Source: Magnetococcales bacterium WMHbinv6 (GTDB lineage Bacteria; Pseudomonadota; Magnetococcia; Magnetococcales; Magnetaquicoccaceae). Taken from it: a DNA stretch of 64,000 nt. The stretch's first letter is position 1. Each line of letters begins with the position of its first letter. This document shows, one piece after another, positions 38,569 through 47,855 of this stretch. The stretch covers positions 1-64,000 of the forward strand of contig PDZV01000004.1 of the NCBI GenBank assembly GCA_002753135.1, given 5' to 3'. Under the pieces are notes generated by a model. That model did not search any database, was not told the origin of the DNA, and saw nothing but the letters and a program-made list of their open reading frames with translations. Made by a program: the position numbers and the translations under genes.

Positions 38569-41526
38569 TTACTCTGCACGCTCCGCTGCACGGGATGGCC
38601 GTGCCCAACGGGCCAACATCGCTTGAAAATCTTTGCCGCGTACCGGTTTGGTCATGTAATCATCCATCCCGGCCTGCAGACACCGTTCCCGGTCTCCCTG
38701 CATGGCAAAGGCGGTCAAAGCAATAATCGGTACCCGGCGACGATCAGAAAATCTGGCTTCATGCAACCGCCAGGCATGCGACGCCGCATAGCCATCCATC
38801 TGTGGCATCTGGCAATCCATAAAAACCAAATCGTACTCTTTGGCCCGCAATTTTTCCAACGCTTCGACACCATTTTCGGCCACATCCGCCTGTACTCCCA
38901 GACGGCGTAACATGCCCAACTCCACCACCCGATTGACCGGATCATCCTCCACCACCAGAATCCGGCAGCTTGCCATATCCCCTTCCACCGGCGCAACGGT
39001 CGGTATTACCAAATCCGGCAACGCCTCCTGCTGCGGATAGGCCAGCGGCAGTGTCACCCGAAACAGACTGCCGACACCAACGGTACTTTCCACCTCAATC
39101 TCACCGGCCATCAGATGGACCAGCATTTTGGTAATCGCCAAGCCCAATCCGGTACCACCGTAGCGCCGGGCAATCGCCTTGTCACCCTGCTCGAACAGCT
39201 TGAACAGACGCACAAAAAATTCCGGGGCAATACCAATGCCGCTGTCGCGTACCTGAAAACACAGCAAATACATCCCCTCTGGACTCTCTTGCTGCAACAC
39301 CACCCGTTCGGCACTTAACACCACCTCACCCTGGTGGGTAAATTTGATGCCGTTGGAGAGCAGATTGACCAAAATCTGCCAAACCCGCACCGAATCCCCC
39401 TGGACAAAGCGGGGCACATCCGGGGCAATTTGAATGGTAAACTGTAAGCCCTTCTCCTTGATCAACCCCTCAAACAGTTTATTCAAACCCTGCAGCAGTT
39501 GGTGCAGATCAAAATCTTTCTTCTCCAGCGTCAGCTTGCCAGCAGAAATTTTGGAATAATCCAAAATGTCATTCACCAAGGTCAACAAGGCCTCTCCGGC
39601 CTGCATCATGCTGTCGGCATAATGGCGTGCCTTCGGGGAGATCTCTTCGGCACACAGCAACTCCGCCATGCCGACGATGGCATTCATCGGCGTACGAATT
39701 TCATGGCTCATGGTCGCCAAAAACTCACTTTTGGCACGATTTTCGGCATCCGCCCGCAACTTGGCATCTTTCAACTGCGCAATCTGCGCATGCTCGATCA
39801 AAACGGCCAAAGCGTTGGTCGCCGTGTGCAAAAACTCCTCTTCAAAGGCATTGTTGTCTCGATGTGCATCGAGATAAAGATGCAACACCCCCAGGATGCG
39901 ATCACCCGATTGAATGGGTAAACAATAGTGGCCATGCGCCTCATCTTCCTGGGCATGGGAGTAGAGCGGTTTTTCACAGCGGATCGACTGGCCGGCTTCG
40001 GCAACACGTCCGCACAGGCAACGCCCATAGGGTACCCAGGCACAATTGTTGCGCACGCCTGCCGGCAACGCCTCTTCAGCCACCAATTGCAGCTGTTTGG
40101 CGGCACGATCGGCCAGAAAAATTGCCCCCTTTTTCTGCATGGTCAGCCAGGGAACGGCCAAAATGGCCCGCAAAGCCCGCTGCAACTGATCTGCCAACGG
40201 GGCATCCTCCAGGGCAATGCGCAATAAGTCGCTGACCACACCTTGCGCCTGGTTGGCTCGCCGCTCCAAAAATTCGGCCTGGCGACGCTCCTGAACCTCA
40301 TGTTGCAACTCGGAAGTGCGCAATTGCACCTGCTGTTCCAGCGAATAGTTGACCTGATTCATCCGCCCTTCCAGCAGCTTGCGCTCCGTAATATCGACAC
40401 AGCTCCCGGAAAAACCCATGAAAAAACCATTGCCGGCAAAACGTGGCAAAGCCGTTTCATAAAACCAGCGGTACTCCCCATGACTGTTGCGCAAACGAAA
40501 TTCCAACGAATAGGGATGCAAATGAACAAATGCCTCGTTGGAAAAAAAGCGGTAGCGCTCCAGATCATCTGGATGGACCCCTTGCTGCCAACCCCCTTCC
40601 AGTTCCTGCTCCAGAATGACACCACGAAAATGCAACCAGGTTTTATTGAAAAACATCCGCTTATTGTCTGGATTGGAAAGCCAGAGCAACCCTGGCACCG
40701 AATCGGCAATAAAGCGAAATTCATTCTTGAGAATTTCAAAATAATCCAGATTGAGCCGATCCAGATTGAGAAAGGTAAAAGAGGAGACAATCTCCCGACC
40801 CAGGGTGTGATGGGTGGTGGTAACGCAGAAGCGGGTATAGAGCTGCTGACTGGTCAAAGTGCTGAGATAAATTTCGTGAATGCGCTTGTCGGTGCGTGGA
40901 ATCCAACACAGTGCTTTCTGCATGGCCGCCCGATTGTCGTTATTGACAAAATCCAGCGGTGTCTTGCCGATAAAACTTTCACGGGAATAGCCCAGCATGG
41001 CACACAAGGCATCATTGACCTCGATAATCTGATGGGTGCGGGCATCAATCAGCCAAAACCCCTTCAGATCGGAGTGAATAATGTCGGAACAGAGTTCGCT
41101 GTTGGTGTTGCGTCGACTGCTGTGCAGAAAGCTGCGGGCATGGTGGCGCAAGCGGGCGATCATTTCGACTTTGTTTGGCAGCTTGACCAGATAGTCGTTG
41201 GCCCCGGCAGCAAAAGCCTGCGCTTTGATGTAGGGATCCTCTTCCGAGGAGAGCATCAGAATTGGCAACTGACTGAAGCTGCGCCGGTTGCGCAGACGGC
41301 GAATCAAGGTAATCCCATCGATATCCGGCATCAACAGATCGACCAGCATCAATACAGGCCGAATGGATTCGGCCATCTGTATCGCCTGGTTGGGATCCGG
41401 GCAAAAATGCAGTTCAAAATCGGTTTCGTGTTTGATGATCTGGTGCAGCAGCCGTTCGGTAATCTCTTCGTCATCGACTAGCAGAATGCGTACCAACGGC
41501 TCTCCTGGCTTGGCGGAATCACTCAC
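38569..41526 (-). CDS. Hybrid sensor histidine kinase (REC-PAS-PAS-GAF-HisKA-HATPase-REC)
   Basis: A 985-residue cytoplasmic kinase with no membrane helix. An N-terminal receiver (about 12-130, phospho-acceptor D63 in LVDLLMPDIDG) is followed by two PAS domains (about 150-255 and 265-385, the second ending GSCVDITERK), a coiled coil, a GAF domain (about 435-585) with several Cys/His residues, the dimerisation domain with H608 in ATMSHEIRTP, the ATP-binding domain (DSGIGI, GGTGLGLAI) and a C-terminal receiver (about 855-975, D904 in FMDCQMPQMDG). An N-terminal receiver suggests it takes its input from another kinase. An HPt gene lies just upstream on the same strand, giving the parts of a multistep phosphorelay. 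Confidence 0.92.
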   Translation of the reverse strand: MSDSAKPGEPLVRILLVDDEEITERLLHQIIKHETDFELHFCPDPNQAIQMAESIRPVLMLVDLLMPDIDGITLIRRLRNRRSFSQLPILMLSSEEDPYIKAQAFAAGANDYLVKLPNKVEMIARLRHHARSFLHSSRRNTNSELCSDIIHSDLKGFWLIDARTHQIIEVNDALCAMLGYSRESFIGKTPLDFVNNDNRAAMQKALCWIPRTDKRIHEIYLSTLTSQQLYTRFCVTTTHHTLGREIVSSFTFLNLDRLNLDYFEILKNEFRFIADSVPGLLWLSNPDNKRMFFNKTWLHFRGVILEQELEGGWQQGVHPDDLERYRFFSNEAFVHLHPYSLEFRLRNSHGEYRWFYETALPRFAGNGFFMGFSGSCVDITERKLLEGRMNQVNYSLEQQVQLRTSELQHEVQERRQAEFLERRANQAQGVVSDLLRIALEDAPLADQLQRALRAILAVPWLTMQKKGAIFLADRAAKQLQLVAEEALPAGVRNNCAWVPYGRCLCGRVAEAGQSIRCEKPLYSHAQEDEAHGHYCLPIQSGDRILGVLHLYLDAHRDNNAFEEEFLHTATNALAVLIEHAQIAQLKDAKLRADAENRAKSEFLATMSHEIRTPMNAIVGMAELLCAEEISPKARHYADSMMQAGEALLTLVNDILDYSKISAGKLTLEKKDFDLHQLLQGLNKLFEGLIKEKGLQFTIQIAPDVPRFVQGDSVRVWQILVNLLSNGIKFTHQGEVVLSAERVVLQQESPEGMYLLCFQVRDSGIGIAPEFFVRLFKLFEQGDKAIARRYGGTGLGLAITKMLVHLMAGEIEVESTVGVGSLFRVTLPLAYPQQEALPDLVIPTVAPVEGDMASCRILVVEDDPVNRVVELGMLRRLGVQADVAENGVEALEKLRAKEYDLVFMDCQMPQMDGYAASHAWRLHEARFSDRRRVPIIALTAFAMQGDRERCLQAGMDDYMTKPVRGKDFQAMLARWARPSRAAERAE

Positions 41527-41619
41527 CTGGTATCCTCGTGTAACTTCCTCCGCGTAACAAGACGAGGAGCATGAAAGAGCAGAATAGGGATGGGAGAGTT
41601 ATGCCACTCCTCTTGATCT

Positions 41620-42009
41620 TCAGCAAACCGTATGATCGATCAACCAGCGCAAAGCAACCTGAACCACCGCCACCTCCTGTTGCAGGGCAGGTAACTGTTC
41701 GATGACCGTGGCAACCTGTTGATCGCGACCGGCATATTCCAGACGTTCACACAGACCACCCAGCAACAGTGCGCCCAACTGGCGGCTGGAACTTTTCATC
41801 GGGTGGGCAATATGGGCCAGCGCGGCACCGTCCTGCTGCTCACAAGCTGCCAGAATGCCAGCCACACGTCCGGGTAATTTTTCCAGATAGAGAGAGACCA
41901 CGCGGATCAAATCTTCCGGATCCAGATCTTCGCGCAAAAGCTCCAACGCTTCGGGATCAATGGCCGGTTGAGAGGGTTCAAGAGTGGAAAGATGCGAGGG
42001 TATTGACAT
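41620..42009 (-). CDS. HPt phosphotransfer protein
   Basis: 129-residue helical protein with one histidine phosphotransfer domain. The phospho-accepting histidine is H69 in AHPMKSSSRQLGA, matching the AHxLKGSSxxLGA motif apart from M and S substitutions. It probably shuttles phosphate between the hybrid kinase 93 nt downstream and another receiver. Pairing is inferred from adjacency and orientation. Confidence 0.85.
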   Translation of the reverse strand: MSIPSHLSTLEPSQPAIDPEALELLREDLDPEDLIRVVSLYLEKLPGRVAGILAACEQQDGAALAHIAHPMKSSSRQLGALLLGGLCERLEYAGRDQQVATVIEQLPALQQEVAVVQVALRWLIDHTVC

Positions 42010-42072
42010 GTTCCGACCTCAATTGATCTTGTGGTCATCATCCGACCACTTTCCAGGCCGGATCGTAAACAA

Positions 42073-42110
42073 GTGCCGCCCGCTTAAACCCATCCATCGC
42101 CGGGCGGCAC
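42073..42110. terminator. GC-rich hairpin before the HPt gene
   Basis: GTGCCGCCCG (42073-42082) and CGGGCGGCAC (42101-42110) form a perfect 10-bp stem with an 18-nt loop, next to the larger palindrome. It may help end the cold-shock transcript; no T-run is present. Confidence 0.4.
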
Positions 42111-42115
42111 TCCCA

Positions 42116-42257
42116 AGGGCCTGTTCTCATTCGGTCCAAAACCCCTTGAACTGCGTTGCCGGGCCGCTCTGCTGCTCACATACAAATCGTATGCTGCGCT
42201 GCTCGCGGCCCAGCGTCTTGTCTGAAGGGCTTTTGGCCTCGAATGAGAACAGGCCCT
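42116..42257. repeat. 142-bp imperfect palindromic element
   Basis: The ends are perfect 18-bp inverted repeats (AGGGCCTGTTCTCATTCG and its complement). Inside, the arms continue to pair with mismatches: CCAAAACCCCTT with AAGGGCTTTTGG, GGGCCG with CGGCCC, and a central CACATACAAATCGTATGCTG region. There is no reading frame. It begins 7 nt past the cspA stop. The size, terminal repeats and near-full self-complementarity fit a MITE- or REP-type element. Confidence 0.75.
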
Positions 42258-42263
42258 AACATC

Positions 42264-42476
42264 TTATAAAGGTGTTACGTTTTCTGCTTTCGGTCCTTTT
42301 TCTCCCTGGGTGACGCTGAACTCAACCCGTTGTCCTTCTGCCAGGGTTTTAAACCCCTCGCCGCTGATGCAGCTGTGATGCACAAAGGCATCTCCTTTGC
42401 CGCCACTCCGTTCAATAAAGCCGAATCCTTTGCTGTCGTTGAACCATTTTACTGTTCCGGTTTCGCGCGTTGCCAT
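42264..42476 (-). CDS. Cold-shock domain protein (CspA family)
   Basis: 70-residue single-stranded nucleic-acid-binding protein with the Csp fold: [16 protein letters not shown] (RNP1 KGFGFI), DAFVHHS (RNP2 variant of VFVHxS) and the [19 protein letters not shown] end. Several Csp paralogs per genome are usual, so no specific symbol is given. It has a long untranslated upstream region (42477 to about 42690), typical of Csp genes whose mRNA leader controls expression. Confidence 0.95.
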   Translation of the reverse strand: MATRETGTVKWFNDSKGFGFIERSGGKGDAFVHHSCISGEGFKTLAEGQRVEFSVTQGEKGPKAENVTPL

Positions 42477-42698
42477 GTGTTATGCTCCTGCTGGAATCAA
42501 AGAGGGATAGGTGGTACGTGTTCATGGCTGGACTAAGACCGAACGAAAGGTAAGCCGGAACTGTACGAAGAAGTCGAACCGTGTGGGAAATATTCTATTT
42601 CCGATAGGATGAGGCATGGATTCAGGCTCTGGCTAGCTGTCGGATAACGACCACCAACTGGAAACTGCGACCGTACATCGAAAACCCCGCCTTGTCAA
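42477..42698 (-). promoter_or_regulatory. Long leader and probable promoter of the cold-shock gene
   Basis: No gene fits this 220-nt gap. On the minus strand a perfect TTGACA (42698-42693) is followed at 17-nt spacing by a weak TACGGT. Transcription from there would give a leader of roughly 190 nt before the csp ATG, the size expected for a cold-responsive 5' UTR. Confidence 0.4.
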
Positions 42699-42699
42699 T

Positions 42700-43953
42700 T
42701 CATTTTTCCGGATTATCCTGTACCACTTTGCAAAATGGTTCTGTTTCCTCAGCGGTTAAGGTTTGTGCCGAATGGGCTTGTAAATATTCGGCCAATGTCC
42801 CATCCAAGCTTTGCCAGGAGATGGTTGGGGCAATGCGTCCATAGAGCCAATGCAGCAGGGGATGACGATGCAAAGCGTAATTGGTCAATGGTACCAACTG
42901 GTGTCCAACGGCAATTTTTGCGGCATAGACCGTTTGCCCGCTTTGAATGCAGGTGGCACCAATGGCCAGCGACCAATCCAACACCGCTTCCCATAAACGA
43001 AAATAGAGCAACCATTGCCGAGGACGATGGTAATCAAAACCGACAAACTTGTTGATGACATAACCGGGAAACTGGAAACAGAGCATAAAGGCGAGCAGCT
43101 GCTGAGTTGATTTTTCTCGCAGCAAAATAAATCGGGCAGGATCCGCCAGGGCAATCTGTTGAAAAAAGGTTTCGTTCAACTCTTCAAAACGGGTTGCAGC
43201 CCGTTGATAGGTCTGCCAGAACAGGGCAAATATCTCTCGCAAGGTCTCCTGATCCGGTTGGCGCACAATGGAGAGTTCTACCGCCACCGCCGCCGCACTG
43301 AGACGGAGCTTTTTTTTGAGTTGATGGCGTCGGTTGGCGGATAACGCCGCAAAATAGGCCTCTTTCGTGGCGGGTAGCGGACAGACGGTTCCCGGATAGC
43401 TCACCATGGCAAACATCCGGTCCAGCAGTTTGGCAAAGAGTGGACCATCCTGACGGGCAAAATCCTTCCAGACGACCATCACTGCCCGCAGCAGACGAGC
43501 CCGCTCCAGCAGACTCTCCTGAATCGCCACCATCACCCGCTCCCGATCAACGCCGGGTAACATCCCCACGCTGCCCTGTTCCGAACAGGGCGAACCGATA
43601 AACAAGGTTCGTTGTCGCACCCAAGAGGGGGCAACCCGCTCCAGCAAGCGCAGCATGGGTAACGTCCAAGGGGGAGCAACGATTGCCAGCGGTACATCCA
43701 TGACAAAAGCAGGCGCAATGGCAACCGCTTGTCCATTGTGGCTGACCACGGCATAACAAAAACGAAATTGATCCTGCAATCCACTGTGCTGCAACGCCCG
43801 ATACCACCATAACCCCTCCAGAGGAGGGGGAAAACAGCTCTCCCATAACGATTCGGCAATGGCCTCCACCGTATCAACCCAGGTAACCTGCCACTCTGGT
43901 AATGGTTGTGTCTGGATAATGCCCGGCATGGCAGCAATCCACTCCTGCGCCAT
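42700..43953 (-). CDS. GNAT/FemAB-type acyltransferase-like protein
   Basis: 417 residues from ATG 43953, which overlaps the stop of the upstream kinase (TGATG). The second half has features of a BioF2/GNAT-6-type domain: KEAYFAALSANRRHQLKKKLR near residue 200, FWQTYQRAA, RFILLREKSTQQLLAFMLCFQF and LYFRLWEAVLDWSLAIGATCIQSG. Such domains transfer acyl or aminoacyl groups, often in lipid, exopolysaccharide or peptidoglycan modification. The substrate cannot be told. Last gene of the run hemE-hemN-hemY-dnaQ-kinase-acyltransferase. Confidence 0.7.
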   Translation of the reverse strand: MAQEWIAAMPGIIQTQPLPEWQVTWVDTVEAIAESLWESCFPPPLEGLWWYRALQHSGLQDQFRFCYAVVSHNGQAVAIAPAFVMDVPLAIVAPPWTLPMLRLLERVAPSWVRQRTLFIGSPCSEQGSVGMLPGVDRERVMVAIQESLLERARLLRAVMVVWKDFARQDGPLFAKLLDRMFAMVSYPGTVCPLPATKEAYFAALSANRRHQLKKKLRLSAAAVAVELSIVRQPDQETLREIFALFWQTYQRAATRFEELNETFFQQIALADPARFILLREKSTQQLLAFMLCFQFPGYVINKFVGFDYHRPRQWLLYFRLWEAVLDWSLAIGATCIQSGQTVYAAKIAVGHQLVPLTNYALHRHPLLHWLYGRIAPTISWQSLDGTLAEYLQAHSAQTLTAEETEPFCKVVQDNPEK

Positions 43954-46900
43954 CACGAATCAGCAACAATCAAATGCTGCAAATGTTTCTCCAGCATTTG
44001 ACGCAACGGTGCCATAAAGACCGGCTTGCTGAGAAAATCGCTCATTCCTGACTCGATACCGTTACGACGGCTCTCCTCTGTCACATCCGCCGTGAAAGCA
44101 ATGATCGGAATCGGATTTTTACCTCGTTCCTGCTCCCATTGCCGAATGGCGCGGCTGGCCTGATAACCATCCATGACCGGCATCTGGCAATCCATCAGTA
44201 TCAAGTCAAAACGACCCGTTTGATACCGTTCCACAGCCTGTTGCCCATCGCTGACACAGACAATCCGATCCCGCTGATAACCCAAACGGTTCAACATGCC
44301 CTGGGTGATTTTGAGATTGGTCGGTTGATCGTCAACAACCAGAATGGCGGTTGTGCCCAACGCTGTGGCACTGCTGTCCGGCTCTTTTGTTGTTGCTGCC
44401 GGAACGGATAAAACAGCATGCACCTCTTTGCTGCTCATCGGCAGCGGTTTGACCCGAATGGTAAAATAAAAACGACTGCCAACCGGGGCCGAGGGATTTG
44501 GTTCCACGGCAATCTGCCCGCCCATCATGGTCACCAAATCCCGGCTGATCGCCAACCCCAAGCCGGTTCCGCCAAAGCGACGGGTAATACTCTCATCGGC
44601 CTGGGTAAACCGATCAAAGATGCGCTGCCGTTTCTCCTCTGGAATACCGACCCCGGTATCTCGTACATCAAACAGCAGTTCCACCTCCCCGTCATGTTCG
44701 GCAACCCGTTCACCCTGCAGAGTGACCGATCCCTCTTCCGGGGTAAACTTGATGGCATTACCCAGCAGATTGAGCAATACCTGTTTAAGCCGGTTGGCAT
44801 CTCCCTCCACCAACACCGGCCACTGCTCCGGCAGAACACAGTTTAAATGAATCCGCTTTTTGCGCGCCGCAATCGCCATGGTGGCGGCCAGTTCCCGGAT
44901 CAACTCCGGCAGATGGAAGGGAGCCTGCTCCAAACGCAACTGACCGGCCTCAATTTTGGCATAATCCAACAGATCGTTGATCAACACCAACAAGGCACGC
45001 GCCGAACCATAGGCCAGTTGCAACTGCTCTTTCAGCTCTTCGGCCAGCCGGCTGTCCTGCACCATCTCCAACGCACCGATAATGGCATGCAACGGGGTGC
45101 GGATCTCATGGCTCATGTTGGCCAAAAAGGCACTTTTTGACCGATTGGCGGCATCGGCTTTCGTGGCAGCTTCTCGTAACGCCTCTTCCCGGTGTTGGCG
45201 GTTGATGGCAATGCCAACCAGTTGCAGCAACGGCTGCAACCGATCACTGACAAACCCTTCCGCCAGACGCAGTTGCTGATCATAACCACCGAAAGTCCCC
45301 AATACTTCTCCCCCTTCGCCGATGATCGGCTGCGACCAGCAGCTTTGCAGACCAAGTTCACAGAAACTGTTTTCATGCTCCTGCCAAGGTGCCTGACCGA
45401 AAATATTTTCCATACTGACCCACTGTTTGCGATGGGCGGCAACGGCGCAGGGCATCGTTTCGTTCTGCACCGCAATCCCCTGTTCCGCCGGACAATGAAA
45501 CGCTGCCAAGCCGGAAACCCGCAGGCGGGGTGCCGTCAGACAACGCAGCCGCTTTTCCTCCCGATCCATGATGGAAAAGCAGGAGACCATGCCCGGAAAC
45601 AGCTCTTCGACATACTGCATGACCAGGCCGTATATCTCGGCAAGAGTCGCCCCGGACGCCACCATTTCCAGCAGGTGCCGGCGGTAATTGTTCTCTTTTT
45701 CCTGAAATTTTTTGGCCGTAATATCCTCTTTGATGGCCAGAAAATGGCGAATTTTACCTTCCGGATCGCGCACCGGAGAGATGGAGGCGCTCTCCCAATA
45801 GCAGCTGTTGTCTTTGCGTCGATTGTAAAATTCGCCTCGCCACACCTCGCCGGTCAGAATGGTACGCCACATGGAAGCATACCCTGCCTGATCGGTGTAA
45901 TCGGTTTTCAACAGCCGTGGATTTTGCCCAAGCAACTCCGAACGACTGTAACCGGTCGATTGCGTGCAGGTCTGGTTGACATATTCAATATTGCCTTCAA
46001 TATCGGTAATCACCACCGTTATTGGTGTCTGATCGAGTGCATGGTGCAGCTTGCTCAACTCTGCTTCGTGCCGCCTTCGTTCCGCCACTTCGCGCATCAA
46101 CAGGCGGCTGCGACTGGCCAAGATAGCCAACATGGCCAAGGCAACGACAGCCAACAATAAAATGGTACTCGCTGCCATTTGTTGCCAAAATTTCCAGGCC
46201 GCCGCATGAATCCGTTGTGCCGCCAACTTCTGCGTATCCTGTTGAATGGTAGCTCCCAAATCGCGCAATAGATCTATCATTCGGGTTGAAGCCATAAACC
46301 ACTCCTGGGGATCGACGGCAAATCCCCCTTCGGCATGGTGGTTGACAACCCTGGTACGAAAACGAGTCAACTGATCCTGAGTGGCTTCATTGTCTATCGC
46401 CTGGAAGACATCCCGGTAACGATCGGAGGATAAAGCCAACAAAGTTTGAATATGGGCCTTCCGTTCACCTTGCAGCACATTCCACTGTTCATACATGCCC
46501 GGCAACAGGCGATCGGCAGTAAACACATCGGTCAACAACGCCCGCTCTTGTCCCAATGTTTCACCGATGCGCAACAGGGAGGGCAGCACAAAAAAACGGT
46601 TGACCAGCTCGATATCGGCAATCTGTACCACCAGTTTGCTGACGACTTTGAGGATGATGTCGACAAAATCGGTATAATCTTCCACCGCGTCATGGGCATC
46701 CACCGCCTGTTTATCTACCTGTTCACGCACCGCTTGCAGCCTGGACAACTCTTGCAACATCTCTGCAAGCAAGGCATGGAAAGCGGCATCTTCATTGTTG
46801 ACAGGTATATGGGTGGTGATATAGCCAACCTGTTTCTGGATCTCCCGATCGGTATTGACTCGATGTTCCTGCAGTTGGGTATGGAATTGCTGCCCATTGC

Positions 46901-47120
46901 TGGCCAGAAAACCGGATGAATAACCCCGTTCTTTCTGCAGTTCATAGACCAAATTGGTCAGGGCACTGACGTTATTGGTCCAGTGTTGTTGCAGTTCGGA
47001 ACGGTTCCAGCCTTGCCAGTCATCGCTGACATGCCACCAGATATAACCGATCACCACCATCAACGGTAATAACCAGCGCGGCCAGCGCCCGAAGGCGTGT
47101 GACAATTGTTCTTTGAACAT
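43953..47120 (-). CDS. Membrane hybrid histidine kinase with NIT sensor domain
   Basis: A 1055-residue sensor kinase. Membrane helices at about 14-32 and 316-336 enclose an all-helical periplasmic domain with the NIT signature YELQKERGYSSGFLAS (residues 59-74), a domain known from nitrate- and nitrite-sensing receptors. Then come PAS (355-470, with YWESASISPVRDPEGKI), GAF (490-640), dimerisation domain with H671 in ANMSHEIRTP, ATPase (DTGVGI, GGTGLGLAI) and a receiver (925-1045, D977 in LMDCQMPVMDG). It starts 1 nt after the dnaQ stop and its stop overlaps the acyltransferase start, so it is embedded in the heme/dnaQ run. Nitrate or nitrite as ligand is a family-based guess. Confidence 0.9.
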   Translation of the reverse strand: MFKEQLSHAFGRWPRWLLPLMVVIGYIWWHVSDDWQGWNRSELQQHWTNNVSALTNLVYELQKERGYSSGFLASNGQQFHTQLQEHRVNTDREIQKQVGYITTHIPVNNEDAAFHALLAEMLQELSRLQAVREQVDKQAVDAHDAVEDYTDFVDIILKVVSKLVVQIADIELVNRFFVLPSLLRIGETLGQERALLTDVFTADRLLPGMYEQWNVLQGERKAHIQTLLALSSDRYRDVFQAIDNEATQDQLTRFRTRVVNHHAEGGFAVDPQEWFMASTRMIDLLRDLGATIQQDTQKLAAQRIHAAAWKFWQQMAASTILLLAVVALAMLAILASRSRLLMREVAERRRHEAELSKLHHALDQTPITVVITDIEGNIEYVNQTCTQSTGYSRSELLGQNPRLLKTDYTDQAGYASMWRTILTGEVWRGEFYNRRKDNSCYWESASISPVRDPEGKIRHFLAIKEDITAKKFQEKENNYRRHLLEMVASGATLAEIYGLVMQYVEELFPGMVSCFSIMDREEKRLRCLTAPRLRVSGLAAFHCPAEQGIAVQNETMPCAVAAHRKQWVSMENIFGQAPWQEHENSFCELGLQSCWSQPIIGEGGEVLGTFGGYDQQLRLAEGFVSDRLQPLLQLVGIAINRQHREEALREAATKADAANRSKSAFLANMSHEIRTPLHAIIGALEMVQDSRLAEELKEQLQLAYGSARALLVLINDLLDYAKIEAGQLRLEQAPFHLPELIRELAATMAIAARKKRIHLNCVLPEQWPVLVEGDANRLKQVLLNLLGNAIKFTPEEGSVTLQGERVAEHDGEVELLFDVRDTGVGIPEEKRQRIFDRFTQADESITRRFGGTGLGLAISRDLVTMMGGQIAVEPNPSAPVGSRFYFTIRVKPLPMSSKEVHAVLSVPAATTKEPDSSATALGTTAILVVDDQPTNLKITQGMLNRLGYQRDRIVCVSDGQQAVERYQTGRFDLILMDCQMPVMDGYQASRAIRQWEQERGKNPIPIIAFTADVTEESRRNGIESGMSDFLSKPVFMAPLRQMLEKHLQHLIVADS

Positions 47121-47855
47121 TTATTTCTCCTGCGTCGCCACAGCCGGGCCGTTTTGCAACCAGATACAGGCTCCAGAATCACGTTGTATACGCTGTAAAA
47201 ACAGCTTATGCGCCTCTTGCTCCTGCTCTGATACAGGCCAATGGCGTATGGGCAGGGCCGTTGCGGCCGGCATCGGCACGATGCTCTCGTTGCTTGCCCC
47301 TTCGTTGCCAGCTGATGGGGATGTGGTTAATTGCAGTGTGAGTTGACCCCCACCGGTCAGCTCCAGGTATACCGAAGCCAACAAATCGGCATCCAACAGG
47401 GCCCCATGCAAGGTGCGATGGCTGTTGTCAATTTTCAGCCGTCGGCACAAGGCATCCAGGGAGGCGGAAAGTCCTGGAAATTTACGGCGTGCCATGCCGA
47501 TGGTATCGATCACCCGGCTCATGGCCAACGGAGGACGTTGTAATCGTTCCAGTTCAGCATTGATAAAACCGATGTCGAAGGAGGCGTTGTGAATCACCAG
47601 GGTATCGTCACCGATAAACGCCAAAAAAGAGTCGACCAGATCGGCAAAACGGGGCGCGTTGGCCACTTTTTCTTGTGTAATACCGTGAATGCGCGTCGCT
47701 TCGGCGGGAATATCCCGCTCTGGATTGACCAGGGTATGAAACTGTTTGCCCCGACGGCTCTGCCATAATTCAATGCAACCGATTTCGACAATCCGATCCC
47801 CCGTCGCAGGATTGAGTCCGGTGGTTTCTGTATCGAGAACAATAAGGCGCTTCAT
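47121..47855 (-). CDS. dnaQ: DNA polymerase III epsilon subunit (3'-5' proofreading exonuclease)
   Basis: DEDDh exonuclease that proofreads replication. From ATG 47855 it has 244 residues: Exo I LDTETTG (about 6-12), Exo II VIHNASFDIGFINAEL (about 95-110), and Exo III HGALLDADLLA (about 150-160). The C-terminal 60 residues form a Gly/Ser/Ala linker and a final helix that would bind the polymerase alpha subunit. Its ATG overlaps the hemY stop (ATGA). The reading frame open upstream to 47990 lies inside hemY and is not used. Confidence 0.95.
   Translation of the reverse strand: MKRLIVLDTETTGLNPATGDRIVEIGCIELWQSRRGKQFHTLVNPERDIPAEATRIHGITQEKVANAPRFADLVDSFLAFIGDDTLVIHNASFDIGFINAELERLQRPPLAMSRVIDTIGMARRKFPGLSASLDALCRRLKIDNSHRTLHGALLDADLLASVYLELTGGGQLTLQLTTSPSAGNEGASNESIVPMPAATALPIRHWPVSEQEQEAHKLFLQRIQRDSGACIWLQNGPAVATQEK

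Noticed and set aside
40243-41481. 412-codon open frame on the plus strand inside the hybrid kinase gene
   Set aside because: It is antisense to a well-defined kinase with all motifs in order; the translation has no domain features.
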